A stretch of DNA of 64,000 bases from Adiantum capillus-veneris (GCA_014529385.2 CM043967.1:132798682-132862681); one strand, 5' to 3'; positions 1-11,985 are shown, numbered from the stretch's first letter. Numbers and translations are program-made. Notes: generated by a model not told the origin, from the letters alone.

Positions 1-1770
1 CAGATGTGGCTCTAGACTCGAAGGGGTGCTGAAAGAATGTGGCAAATCATATCAATGATTGGAATGAGATCTTGTCAAGATTGGAAGAAGTGAACCTTAC
101 CTTGTCTGGGCAAAAGTCAGTGTTTGGTGTGAGCGAAGTTCTTATTGTTGGACATATGTGTGGGCCATATGGTAGAAGGCCTTGTCCAACCAAGATTGAT
201 GTGATTCAAATAATGAAAGAGACATGTATTAATGTAGCTGAGATTTGAAGGTTCTTGGGTGCATGCGTGTTCTATGTTATCTAGATTCCACATTATGCGC
301 ATGTGGCAGAACCTTTGTATCAACTTTTGAGAAAGAACCAAAGGTTTCAATGCGAAGAATGCATACCCATTTAATGATAAAATTAAAGAAGTTGTTGCTT
401 ATGTCTCAAACTTTGAGGAAAGAAAACTATGAATGTGGAAGAAATATAATTGTGACAGTGGATACTAGTCCCACGGGAATTGGATGGGAAAATTGGGCAA
501 GATGATGATAATGGCAAGCGATATGTGGTGAGATTTGGAGAAAAGGTTCTAAGTGCTCAACAACGCAACTATCTACAGGTAAAAAGAGAGTCATGGGGAG
601 TAGTCACAACATTGAAATGTGATAAAGAGTATTTGATAAGAGCAAATGTAATCGCGGAGACTGATTTTCTACCCCTTTCTGGAATGGTCACAAGATGCTC
701 AAATCCCGACATTGCTATGCTGGGATTGATTGCCTACATAAAGTCCTTGAATCCAAAATTTAAGCATATTGTAGGGAAAGATAATCCAGTTGCAAATATG
801 CTTTCAAGAGCAAGGTATGAAAATGAAGAAGACATGGTTTTCGAGGGCGATGATGTAGGCACACATTTCTAAAGTATCTCTCGTGCCAAGGGTGATCATG
901 TTTTGATGTCAAATGCACTTGAGTCATTTACAGAAGACCTATATCAAGGTGATTGGTTTCTCATTGGACGCTATATCTGAGCACTTTGACAAGGCAAGAA
1001 GGGTGGATTGACCAAGAGTTCAAAAGAATACAGAGAAAGGCCTATGGATACTGGTACTTATGGAATCATCCAAAACAAATAAATGGAATTCCATTGAGAG
1101 TTGTGAATGATAAGGATACTCAAAATGAGCTTATGAAAAATTTTCATGAGAGTGTTTGTGCTGGACATAGAGGTGTATGGGCCACCTTTACTAAAATAAA
1201 AGAGGGTTATTGGTGGAAAGGTATGTATAAAGATGTATATCACTTTGTGGAGTCTTGTGAGACCTGTGAAATGTATTCAAATGTACGACATCGTGATGGG
1301 TTGCACCCTACGTACCCATTGGCCATGCACTATAAGTGGGTAGTAGATCTAGTTATAATGCCATTGGGCTTATGGCAAATGAGATACATAATGCTTGCAC
1401 GGGAAGATTTAACTAACCAAGTTGAAGTTCGTGCCCTAAGAACAAAAACCAAAAAAGGCGTATGTAAGTTCCTCTTCGATGATGTAATTAGCCGTGATGG
1501 CTATGTTGGGAAAATAACAACAGACATGGGTGAATTGGGTGCCATCAAAGCCAAGGAATTAAACTTGCTCTCATTAGTGCATAGAATCCTGAGGAAAATG
1601 GTAAATCCAAGCGTGGGCATCCTCTTATCATTAAAGATTGGCTAAGACCTCCAAAGGTAAAATGGGAGAGTGGCCTAGGTTATTGCCTTATGCTTTATGG
1701 GTTGATCGTACAACTCAGAGTTCAATTATTGGTTATATGCCTTTTGAGTTGATGTATGCGACAATCAGCA
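1..1770 (+). pseudogene. Truncated gypsy pol (RT end, RNase H, integrase), C family
   Basis: Remnant of a Ty3/gypsy polymerase whose 5' part lies outside the window. In order I can read the end of reverse transcriptase (39-470, with SRLEEVNLTLSGQKSVF), an RNase H domain (480-870) and an integrase (953-1645) with the zinc-binding H/C region (YAGHRG-like and CETCEMYSN) and core blocks (VVDLVIMPLGLW, ITTDMGE). It matches the minus-strand element at 32069-39781 over its whole length, so both belong to one family. The frame is broken many times: stops after VAEI at about 248, near 500 and 960, and a frameshift near 1640. The similarity stops abruptly at about 1760-1770 in the middle of the integrase C-terminal region. 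The integrase position usually held by the third catalytic residue reads Lys (KSKRGH). Certain as a dead gypsy fragment; the finer clade is not assigned. Confidence 0.88.
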
Positions 1771-1849
1771 CATATTTCATGATTTTTAAAGATAACATAA
1801 CTTTAAATTTTATAACAAATATATACTTCATGCATTGAAACCAACGACA

Positions 1850-2640
1850 ATACTAGTTTAAAAAGTAGGCAATGATTCAATGAGAGTGACGACATCTCCA
1901 ACCTAGTTGTAGGGTTGATGCTGAGACCACCAATAAACTAACCCAATAAAACAAGGCATAATTCAATGCAACTCACAACATCTCCAACCCAATAGTAGGG
2001 TTGATGCCAATAGAAACACGAAACTAAGCCTAGAAAGAAGAGCATCATTTGATGAAAATGATGACACCTCGAGCCCAATGGTAGAGCTGATGTCGAAAGA
2101 AACACCAAACTAGTCTAAAAGCAAGGGCATCATTCAATGCAGCTAACGACATCTCCAACCCATAGTAGGTTTGATGCCGATAGCAACACCAAACTAAGCC
2201 TAAAAAGTAGGGCATCATTCAATGAATCTAATGACATCTCAAACCCAATGGTAGAGTTGATGCTGAAAGAAACACCAAACTAGCCTAAAAGCAAGGGCAT
2301 CATTCGATGAATCTAACGACACCTCCAATCCAGTAGTAGGATTGATGCCAAAAGAAACACGGGACTTGCCTATCAGCACATATATCACTCATAAAACATA
2401 GAAAGCATTCTATTAGCTTGTACAACGACACTCCCAGTCCAGTAATAGAATTGATGCCGATAACAAGGCTAATAGAACTACCTTTAAATTGAACGTAACC
2501 AAACATGTTCAGCAATGAAACTTCCGGTCCAAAATAGAACCGATGCCAAAGTGAACACATTCGACACGTTGTAAAATACTACCACTGGTCTAGTGTTTCA
2601 CAACAACACTTTTGGTCCAATATTAGGACCGATGCCGATG
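1850..2640. repeat. Tandem repeat, about 85-bp monomer, nine degenerate copies
   Basis: The string TTGATGC(C/T) preceded by a CCAACCCAATRGTAGG-like block recurs near 1915, 2001, 2087, 2172, 2257 and 2341 (spacing 84-86), then near 2451, 2541 and 2630 in more diverged units (90-110). Each unit also contains a GGGCATCATTCRATG block. The copies lie head to tail in one orientation. It begins just after the truncated gypsy pol. I do not recognise the family; it could be a minisatellite from the 3' region of a retroelement. Confidence 0.85.
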
Positions 2641-3198
2641 TGAAAACCAAGATCGGCATAATTTTAAAACTACAAAAAATTCATTAAAAACAATTATACC
2701 AAATTAAAAACAAAGTAGTTAAAGAGCTTATGGAATTAAGATAAAATTTATACATTAATTTTTTGTCTTCCTTATGAGGGCTCTGAAAATTCTGACAGGT
2801 CTTTGGTTGGATTCCTCTGTTAGTCAAAGGTGCAGAGCATGAAAATTGTGAAGAAAATGGGGCCCCTCGGGACCCTATTTATGGATACGTGGGGCTTGCC
2901 GAGCTACAAAGTGGGCCCTCTGGGCTTCCCTTGTAGCTCGTCAGGACCTAGCGAGATACAGACTTGTATCAACGGGAAAATCTCACTAAGCCTCCCAGTC
3001 CCCTTCAAGTCACCATGCCATTTTCTGAATGTGAAGACTTGTGAATTGAGAATTTTGCTAATTAACAGTGTGATCACAAAAAAAATAGGTGATCATGTAA
3101 ATTTGAAATTCGTATTCTCTAGCCATTCTTGATCCCTGCACACCTTGATTGGATGGTGCACGAAGATCAAAACCACCAGGTTATAATATCGCCTTTAT
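2641..3198. other. Gene-free stretch with a short hairpin
   Basis: No credible coding region. Near 2898-2940 the ten bases CGAGCTACAA are followed about 22 bases later by the inverted copy TTGTAGCTCG inside a GC-rich patch (GGGGCCCCTCGGGACCC nearby), so a local hairpin is possible. The 100-codon open frame here shows no recognisable domain and is probably chance. Confidence 0.5.
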
Positions 3199-4170
3199 TG
3201 GTCACCTACATAACCTAAATTCACATATACATAACTCACACACATTTCCATACACATACTCTTTTCCCAAGCATCGGATACGTTTCACCTGAGTGAATGC
3301 ATCCTCGAATTCATCACATATTCTAAAAGGCTTCACATGTTGGTGGCAGAAAGCTCTCTTGCTTGTGAAGATAAGTAAGGAGCATTATGAAACAGCTCTT
3401 CTTCAAAGAATTCTATATCAGCCAAAGCACAATAAAGAAGCTCTCATTCAAAGCACTCTACATCAGCTACATGCAAGCTATTTGCAAGCTTACATGCACA
3501 AATAGCTCACAAACAAAGTGTTTTTGAAGTCCGCAATGGTTTTGAGATGCAAAATTGCAGCAGACTTAAAAAACGACTTTCCTCAATCATTTGTACATGT
3601 GAGATTCCTTATGATCTCTCTCTCTACCTACCTAAACTTTGGGAAGCTACATGCAAGCTATTTGCAATCTCACATGCACAAATAGCTCGCGCACAAGCCA
3701 ATTTTGAAGTTCGCTACGACAAAAAACTTATCGGACTTCAAAAACGGCTTTCCCACGAGTTGTTTGCTCATGTGAGATTGCAAACGGCTACATGCCTAAA
3801 CCTAACAAGCTACATGCAAGCTATTTCCAAGGGTACATGTGCAAACGGCTCAAGGACAATCCATTTCTGAATTTCGTGTTGTTATAAATAATCTTAAATC
3901 TAAACCTACACATACATATATATACCTTGCAGCGGCTGTCACATACATAACCCTAAACATACATATAAATAATCCGCACACATTTTTGAACACATAATCT
4001 TTTCTTGAGAACCACACACATTTCACCTAAGCGACTGCATCATTGCATTCATTGCATATTTTAAAAGGCTTTACATGGTGGTGGCAACGACCTCTCTTAG
4101 CTTGCTGTTAAGAGATGTTGAGCAAGGAGCAAAATAAAGAAACTCTTTTTTACAACACTCTACAGTAGCG
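3199..4170. repeat. Diverged direct repeats, about 235 bp each, 740 bp apart
   Basis: The blocks 3199-3440 and 3939-4170 align by eye in the same orientation: a CACACACATTT stretch, a TTTCACCTRAGYGA block, a CATATT(C/T)TAAAAGGCTT block and a GGTGGCA block appear in the same order. Between them, three copies of a GCTACATGCAAGCTATTT motif (about 3469, 3648 and 3806) are followed by CACAAATAGCTC or similar. The arrangement resembles a very small LTR element (TRIM) but I see no primer site or target duplication, so it may simply be a tandem family. Confidence 0.6.
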
Positions 4171-4421
4171 GGAGGATGCTCGCACTACATATAGCACAAA
4201 ACACTAGCCCCACGTGTAGCTAGAACTCTGGAGGGAGGTAGATACATACCTAATCATCCCTCTCTCTACTTACACCTAATTATCCCTCTCTGTATAGCGA
4301 GGTAAAGAGGGGTAAGTTGAGTGAAATATGATAGAGAGAGGGTAGAGACTAGAAAGATAGGGTAGAGAGGGCATTACTCTGTCTATCCCTCTCTCTCTAC
4401 TCTGTATCTTCTATCTTTATG
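4171..4421. other. Pyrimidine-rich spacer
   Basis: Rich in CTCTCTCTAC and its complement GAGAGAGGGTAGAGA around 4255-4400, so partly self-complementary. No coding sequence. It abuts the inferred outer end of the 3' LTR of element B. Confidence 0.5.
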
Positions 4422-5284
4422 TGGGACGGGTGTCTAACCTAACTCCTATCTTATTGCAGACATAGCGAGAACCATGAATATAATTGTCAATCCATGGGAC
4501 AAGGCTGACTCGACTAGTGCATACAGGCTATAAGAGGCTGTCAATCTCTTGGAAAAAAATAGACAAATTTCATCTAACTCAAGCTATACTCAACTGACCA
4601 AAATCACCAAAAGCTAGTCGCTAATCGGCAAACAAATCATAACCGTTACAACATCAAACGACATCCAAACTTACGAAACAACAAGGACATGTTTATAAAA
4701 CCTAAGCACACATGCTTATGGTCTCAAATCTCACTTTAAGTAACCTGTAAAAATTACAATTGTCCAAAATGCATCTAAATGCTTAGCAATGATGCCCCAA
4801 TACCCCACTTATATTTATTTTTATGATTTTTAAGCTCAAATTCCTACTTATGATGAAATAAGGCCGCAGGTCGATGCGCCAAAAGCTACGGATTACCATG
4901 AAATTCTTACGTCAACACGTAGAGCTCTTACTGGTGATTGCAATGCAATAGACGACACTGCAATGTGACAATCGGGGAAGGAGTAGGAAGTGCAAGAAGG
5001 AGAGAAGTGAGTACCGTTAGCTCACGCTGTGTTCTATTATCTAGAAACTTCGAAAATACTTACAAAAATTGGCTTTTATACCTTAGCCAAAGTTTTTGTA
5101 GTCAAAATTTATAATTTGGGAGCTCTTACTAAAGATAGGTTGATACAATCTGAAAGCTTGTAGCCTCAACTCAACAATTACACTATTTATCTGGAAATTA
5201 GGAGTTACAAAATTCCCAATTTATCAAAATGTTTTTACAATAAAAGCTCCAAAAAATGTTATCCGAGTTAGCTTGCTGCTAACA
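4422..5284 (-). repeat. 3' LTR of element B
   Basis: Aligns in direct orientation with 47360-48255. On the + strand it runs from TGGGACGGG to GCTAACA, giving TG...CA on either strand. A purine-rich tract lies immediately to its right (upstream on the coding strand), as expected for a 3' LTR. It is about 30 bp shorter than its partner because of scattered small indels. Confidence 0.75.
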
Positions 5285-5300
5285 TTCCCCGCCTCCTCGA
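5285..5300 (-). other. Polypurine tract of element B
   Basis: On the minus strand the LTR start TGTTAGC is preceded directly by GAGGAGGCGGGGAA. Its place next to the LTR is what a plus-strand primer for reverse transcription requires. Confidence 0.65.
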
Positions 5301-5369
5301 CTGTGTTGTCCCTTGACACAACTTCATGGACTAAAGTAGTCTTTGGGTTGACGGCTGGCAAGGCAGTCT

Positions 5370-8300
5370 TTAAGCGTATGTAAGACTTTTTTCATGTCTA
5401 ATTCGTCTTTCTTTGTCGGGATCTTGCAAAAACTGCATGGTGACTCTGTTTTTAAGTTCAACAGCTGAATAGCCAACAAACCTTAATGTAAGGTTGCTGA
5501 TCAGTGGCCTAAATATCTTCGTCCGCCATGTGAAGAAACCTGTATAGAATGCCTCTTGAAATGCTAACATATTGCTAGATGGCAGAAACATACATCTGGC
5601 GTAGAAGCTGTAGAGGACTTCTTCTGAAGGCTGTCCACTTAAATCATAGCATACACCTTTGTTTCCTTGGAGGAAAGACATCCATGGTGCTCTTGCTTGC
5701 TCAGGCTCATGAAAAATTTGAATGCAGGTGAGCAGCATTTTGTAGATCTTACAAAGCATTGCACATGAGAGGCCAGGGAGGCTCTTGAAGAAGGTCATGG
5801 AAACCGTTAGGGTTTTCACCATGTATTCTTCCATTGCTGGTCCCTCCTCTGGAGCTAATAGTCATGGGTAATCTAGCCATGTTGTCCTTTTCTTCTTTAG
5901 TGCATCGTGGGCCTACCATGTCCTTACCCTTGGTACAAGACAGAATGTAGGGTCCTTTGGTTGGGTTGCAAGTGCTCTTGTGAATAGAATTGGGTATCTA
6001 GAGTTCTTGTTCAGCCAGTTTCTTCTCCATTTTGGGTGGATATCATCTGAGCCTTCTACCTGCATATCCTTGTAAAGTCTTTCCTTAACCTGTAGTAGCT
6101 CCACCTTTATCAATCGGTAGGGCAATGATTGCTAATGCCATTGAGCATTGTTTTGGTTGGGAGTGAGCTGAGTTACATCTAGTGAGTGGAGCACCCTCAA
6201 CTCCTAGTCCATTACTGCTTTCCATTTAGCATCTGCTTCTTGGACCATATACTCTTTTAGTGCGTCTTCCTCAGCTTTAGAAAGCTGGACCATTGGCACT
6301 TGCTTGGCTTCAGTGATTGGTACTTGAAAATTTGACTCTATTGCTAGCCCTTCTAATGGATGTGTTTCCATATCAGCAAAAGAAACTGATGGTATTTCAA
6401 TGGTTGGATGTTTAGAGGTTCCTACCTCCTCCTGAGTTTCTATTTGTTGCTCTCTTAGCAGCTGATTGAATCTCGTTAATTATTCTATTTCCTTGAGCAA
6501 TTGCTCTTATCTTTGAACCTGCATCAATGCAAGGTCTCGTCTTTGCGTTTGTTCCAGCTTCAGCTCAAGTTCAAGGTCTTTGTTCCTCTTTTCTAAAGTC
6601 TTGTAGACTTCATCTATTCCCTTAATTGAGGCTACAACGGGGTTTTCTCTTATCTATCTTAATAATGCCGCTTGATCATTGATTTGTTGCTTGAAGTACT
6701 GCAAAGAGGCATTAGCTACATCTAGATGCACTTGGATCTTTTGTACTGATAGAGTAGTGGTTAAAAGCTCATTGGTTACTTCTATCAGACAACTGTTGAT
6801 CTTTGCTTTTGCGTGCGTGTGATAGCTTTGTCAGGAGATCTCCCAGCACTTCCATCTCTTTTTGTTGTTTCTCCTTTGCAATCTAGTGTATTTCTGCTTC
6901 ATTTTTCAGCTCTTTATATGCCCTTGAAGATCTTTAATGACGTTCATTCTATATTCTAGCTCTCTTTGTAGAGCATCAATCCTTGGCACTACAGCTAAGT
7001 GTTGTTGTTCTCATCTTGTCTATCATCAACTGCATTCACTTTGCATACTCATTTACTTACATGATGACTTCATCATTAGTTTCCCAGTCTTTAGGCTCTA
7101 CCTAGGGTTGTTAAAAAGTTTGGGCTATTTTGGTTTGTGGCTCTTTTGTTGCTGCAATGGCTTCTTCTTGTTGCCGTGGAGGTGGTTCTACTTCTTCTCC
7201 TTGAGTCTTTGTGGATGCCTCAGCTGCTTTGGCTTGAGCTGTTGTAGAGGAAGGTCCTGGTGCAGTTGTTTTGGCTTCCTTGGGCTATTCAAAATTTGCT
7301 TCTTCTTGTTGCTCGGGCTCTTTTTTCTTTGTTGCATCACCTTCCTTAGATTTATCTGTTGCTGAAGGCCTTGGACTCGGCATGGGCTGATCTTCTTGTT
7401 CCGTAGTTGGTGAAGAGGGTCTTTGAGACATCTTCTCTTGGTCACGATGTGACTCACTTTGTTTGGCAGTTTCTGAATGTCTTTGTTGCTCAACTCGGTC
7501 TTCTGTTTCTTTTCTTTGAGCTTCTAGAGCTTCTTTTAGATTTAAAGCTTTAGCTTCCACATACATCCTCTCGAGCAAATCTTTGAGATCCTCTAGAACC
7601 TTCTTTGCAGGGTTCTTGGTTCTTGGTCACTTCACCTCTCTTGGAATCCATCTTTCAGTGTCTTCACCTGCAGCTTGGCAGCTCCTTTTGTATGTTTTCT
7701 TTTGTCTTTTAAATCTAGCTCTCTTTTGCTGCAGCTTCTCTTGGTGAGCTACCACTGCTTTCTTTTTCTTGCTTCCCTCCTTGCCCTGGTTTTTTCGTTG
7801 TCATAGCTTTCACTGCTATGGAATTCATGGGAACTTTTTGCAAATTCCTCATCTGATTTGTATACTCTCTTTGTTGATATAGTGGTCCGCAAAGAAGGCT
7901 GAGCTGAAATGATCCACGTGTTCTGATCTGGGGCTGGCGGAAAATTGTCGGCCATTCTAATAGCATGATATGATATTCTTGTTAGCATTTTTGGAGCACC
8001 CAGATATGTGATCTTTCCCTCTTTCTTTGTGCCTTCAGTGTTCTAAGCATGTACTGTGCATGATCTATTGCTTGCCTAGTTGTTGACTTCAATACTTGAG
8101 TGAAAGTAGTCGCAACTACATGGTTTGGAGCTGTGTACCGTGGCGGTCTTTTTGAGAGGCAGTGGAAATGTTGATGGTAGAGGCATGCTCGATCCTCCAC
8201 TTGCCGTAGGATGAGATCAAAAAATGTAGCAGCAGTAGTATCTTTGGTAAAAGTACCTGTCGGCATAGTCATACCTTTTGTTGGCAGCTTCAGTGCCTCA

Positions 8301-8716
8301 GCCACTATTTCTTTAGTGATCACCACTTCAACCTTTTGCCCCTGTTGATCTGTGATTTGGGCTGACCCATCTTCCTTGATTGAGGATAGCAATTCATATG
8401 CCTTTTGGAAGTCCACTCCGCATGGTTCCTGGTCGTAGAAATCTCAAAGCCCCAGCCTTCTGCTGGCTTCCTTGGTGTCTGGCTTTGCAGCTATATCATA
8501 AACCTCCTTAGGCAGCATTTGGAATTCTACCTAGTGTCCTTCTTCATTCTTGAATCTTTCAGTGAAGACCGTGGTGTTGTTTTCTTCGAGCTGCTCTTTA
8601 GACAAGTAGGTTGCCTTTGACATTTTTACTAAGCTTGGATCTAAGTGGTACGATGGCAGAGCTTGCAGCTTATCTTTCTAATACACCCTTTTATTTGCCT
8701 TCTCAGCCGCTTGCAT
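5370..8716 (-). pseudogene. Long extra ORF of element B, env position, decayed
   Basis: A coding-like region on the same strand as gag-pol, lying between integrase and the 3' LTR, where Athila-type elements carry an env-like or other additional ORF. The likely start is ATG at 8716 (MQAAEKANKR). The first 400 codons (8716-7750) read through with only a few stop codons and include blocks such as VTKEIVAEALKLPTKGM and YHQHFHCLSKR; the centre (about 7600-6200) is Glu/Gln/Lys/Ser-rich and looks like coiled coil or disordered protein; the last part (5834-5370) is a clean 154-codon frame with KSLPGLSCAMLCKIYKMLL. I see no signal peptide or clear membrane anchor. The domain is unknown to me; it could be an element protein or a captured host sequence. 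Several stops and shifts make it a pseudogene here. Confidence 0.6.
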
Positions 8717-10350
8717 TGTTCCTATTGAGTGAATACAGTGTCAAAATTAGAAAATTTTGTGGATTTTGCTTTGAAATGCCCTGAGTCTGAATTGCCGATA
8801 AATGATGTCCATTTTGCTTCAAATCAATTTTGGAGCATGCACAGATGCATAAAACCATGTAGAGATCAAAATCATGTAGTTCATGCAAAATTTGAAACAA
8901 AAGTAAATAATCGCGATTATTTATAGCTGGGAATATTTTCAACTTTTTGCATTTTTGACATCATAAGCTTGAAACATATGGCATTTAGGTACTCTGAGTG
9001 AAGTGTGGGCTCATTTGAGTGCACTGGGTGAAAATGATTTTGAGTTTTTGAGATCCAAACTTGCTCAAACTTGATTAGTGGGCTTAGGACATCATGTTCT
9101 TTGGTCCCACAAGGTCAAAGTTGCAAATTTTATCCATTTTGGCAAAAAAGTAGATAATCATGATTATTATCTTTTTCATCAATTTGTACTTTTTTTGTTG
9201 CAACTTGGTTCTAGGCATGATGTAGAGTTTGTTTGTGAGGTATGGGGTGATTTGGATGAAAAATGTGATAGCTAACTCAAAGTTTGGATTGAAAAGACTT
9301 TGGTGCGTTTTTTGGCAAAATCAGAGTTTTTCTTGATCATTTTGGCTCATATTGACATGTGCCATGTAATGGATGTGTACAAGTGATAGGTGAAGTGAAA
9401 AGATGAAATTCAAGCCAAACAAGCATAAAAGTAAATAATCACGATTATTTACAGTAGTCACTTTTTCTGCAAGAAATGACAATTTGACGACCTAAACATC
9501 TATAATACATCTAAAACAAGTCCTAAAATGAATTTGGTAAAGTTCGATCGTGTCGGCATCACTTCATGCTCTTGTCGACTCTAAAACCACAGAATTTTTG
9601 GACTACTTGGCATCATGTAGAGTTGGTTAGCCGCTTTTGAAGCTATGGACTTGTTCGCTACATAGTCCTGATGCTACTCATCCAGTTTTGGCCCATTTGG
9701 AGTGAGTTTGACTTCATATGGAAAATTTGATGCTTTATAGTCTCCGAGCTATTTTTTGTTGTCTAAGATCTTGCCTTGACTATTTCCATGAAACCATATA
9801 GTTACATTGTGTATAGACTTCGTCTATAAGCTGCCAGTGGAGTCAAAATCCAATTCTGGAATATGACAAAAAACTAGATTATTTACTTGGGACCCCCTCG
9901 ACCCCTGCCAAATGGTCATATGGTGATATGGAAGTGTTTTACTACATAGGAGCATGCTACAGTTCAAGTCTTGTCCCATTCGATTGAGCTGACAGACCGC
10001 TATGGTCAATTTTGTGTCGTTGGACTTCGTGCACAGCGCTGGGTTTCTAGGGTTTTTCTCTTGAGTCTAGACTTGCTACCCTATCATATATAGTTGTTCA
10101 TTGATGAGTTTATAACTTACCTCTCATGTCTCGTGTGTTTTTGATCTATTTATTAAGAAAAATCAAAGAAAATAATAAAGTGCACTAAAAAAGCAAAGTG
10201 AAAAAGCAACAATTAAGAAGATATTGAGAAACACTACTTTATTTTTTTTTGGTGGATTTCTCCATTTTGAATCTCCAATATTAGAAAAAATGATGAAAAT
10301 AAGCAAGAAATGCTATTTTTGATGATTTTTTGATAGTATATACACTATGT
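8717..10350. repeat. AT-palindrome repeat block of element B (3' copy)
   Basis: Diverged units of about 250-280 bp, each marked by a palindrome made of two facing TAAATAATC half-sites around a two-base centre (8901-8924, 9149-9172, 9429-9452, half-site near 9870). Between the palindromes, phrases such as GATCCAAACTTG and GTGGGCTTA recur. The same family is found in the B leader at 45930-46800. No coding function is apparent; the block lies between integrase and the extra ORF. Confidence 0.65.
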
Positions 10351-11304
10351 TTACTCATCGGAGAGATGTTATCGGTTAGAATACCCCTGCTCATTGATTT
10401 TTTCAGGGCATTATTAGGTAATTTTGCAACAAATCACATGTTAATATCCAACTTTTTTCTCCCTCTTCAAACATTGCCCTTAATTACTTAGTTCCCTTCC
10501 ACCCCACCTCCTAGATGGCGTACTCCGGGATGATTGCATGCATGGGTTGAACAATCTTGTCTATGCATAGCTTTGGTTGGCTCTACCATGCTTCAAAGAT
10601 CAATGCAATTCAAACCATTATGCTGTGCAAGAGCTGGGTCTTGAGCAATTAACTCAAGGGTTACTGTGGTCGAGGTTTCCTATTGTTGTTTCCCAAAGAG
10701 AAAATCTTGTATCTTGTGTGATCTTTGCTTTATTGTACAGTAAGAATGCTTTGGCACATGGACTTTTTGAGCTGTTGGTATCAATGATGGTGGTTGTTGA
10801 GCTTTAACTCTCCACTGGTATCTTGGTTTTTCATTGACGAACTGTTGTGGTTGAGTGCTTTGAGACTTAACTCTCCACTACTTCATCGGTTTTACAATTT
10901 GCGGGAGAAGATAAGTGCTCATCTTTCCTCCAAATCCATCTTGTATTAGCTTCCCTGTTTGAAAATGCTCTTCTTTGTGTCTTTAAATTTGGAACCTTCT
11001 TCAATATGGTAGATGATGTCTTGGGTACCCAAATTTGAGACGTCTTGTCCTTGAGTTGTGCTTTTGGTACCCATATATGCCTGACTCCTTGCATGCTACT
11101 TGTAGCATTTGCTCCTTGAGTTGTGATTTTGGTACCCGTATATGCGTGACTCCTTGCATGCTACTTGTATCATTTGCTTGTCTAGAGGATAAAGAAGATT
11201 GATTGCTTCGTGGTTTATTCTATTGATAATCTCTTTTCCATTCTTCTCTGCATGGTGCAATTAGAACAATGAGTTATCTACCTTTAGGTGATAGCTTGAG
11301 TTGA
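10351..11304. other. Noncoding part of B with a 65-bp tandem duplication
   Basis: No gene seen. A unit beginning TCCTTGAGTTGTG and ending in CTACTTGTAGCATTTGC occurs twice head to tail at 11048-11112 and 11113-11177. A shorter phrase, ACTCTCCACT, is repeated at about 10808 and 10870. The remaining sequence is AT-rich with no recognised motif. Confidence 0.6.
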
Positions 11305-11315
11305 TTGGTACCCCC

Positions 11316-11765
11316 ATTACGCAAAATTTGGACTCACAAAGGGGCCCTTTAAGGAGTTTGACTTTACCTCTCTCTACCAAAATGGGCGCATGGATAAATT
11401 TTTGCAAACAAAATCTAAAGTTGGCGGAGGTTTGACAGTTGGAATGTCCTCTTCAAGCTCTATCTACTGATATATAGCACGCCATGAGATTCCTCATATT
11501 TTAGAAGATTCTTTTTTTGATTCACCTATGATGTGACAACTCTGTCGGAATCTAAGTGAATCAAAAAAATAATCTTCTAAAATATGAGGAATCTCATGGC
11601 GTGCTATATATCAGTAGAGCTTGAAAAGGACATTCTAACTGTCAAACCTCCGCCAACTTTGGAGTTTGTTTGCAAAAATTTATCCATGTGCCCGTTTTGG
11701 TAGAGAGAGGTAAAGTCAAACTCCTTAAAGGGCCCCTTTGTGAGTCCAAATTTTGCCTAATGAAT
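11316..11765. mobile_element. Foldback (long inverted repeat) element, Mutator-like
   Basis: Two arms of about 200 bp are nearly perfect inverted copies, running from CATTACGCAAAATTTGG on the left to CCAAATTTTGCCTAATG on the right around a short centre near 11530. The flanks TTGGTACCCCC (11305-11315) and TTGGTACTACC (11766-11776) agree at 9 of 11 positions and look like an aged target duplication. Long arms with a 9-11-bp duplication fit a Mutator-type non-autonomous element. It has no coding capacity and would fold into one long hairpin if transcribed. Confidence 0.8.
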
Positions 11766-11776
11766 TTGGTACTACC

Positions 11777-11985
11777 TTGTACGTTCGCATCCATGAGATT
11801 CCAAGAATTATTGTTTCATTCATGTGTTTATTTGGTAAGCATACAAACTGATGAGGTTATGAAAATCCATGTACTATCACATTTAAGTTGACTACTCCCA
11901 ATGCCAGTGTTGGGTTCTTGTTGCATCCTTTGATAGCCAATATTCCTGATGTCAAAGACTAATTCGTTGCTTTCTTGTATGTGGA
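11777..11985. other. Short noncoding flank after integrase of B
   Basis: AT-rich sequence between the foldback element and the point at about 11990 where integrase similarity ends. No gene or further repeat recognised. Confidence 0.4.

Noticed and set aside
1850-2640. CRISPR-like array
   Set aside because: Whole monomers are repeated without unique spacers, and the context is a plant genome.
6937-7365. Plus-strand Cys-rich 142-codon frame
   Set aside because: Antisense shadow of the Gln/Lys/Glu-rich middle of the extra ORF of element B.
8703-9275. Short frames in the AT-palindrome block
   Set aside because: Not conserved between the repeat units.
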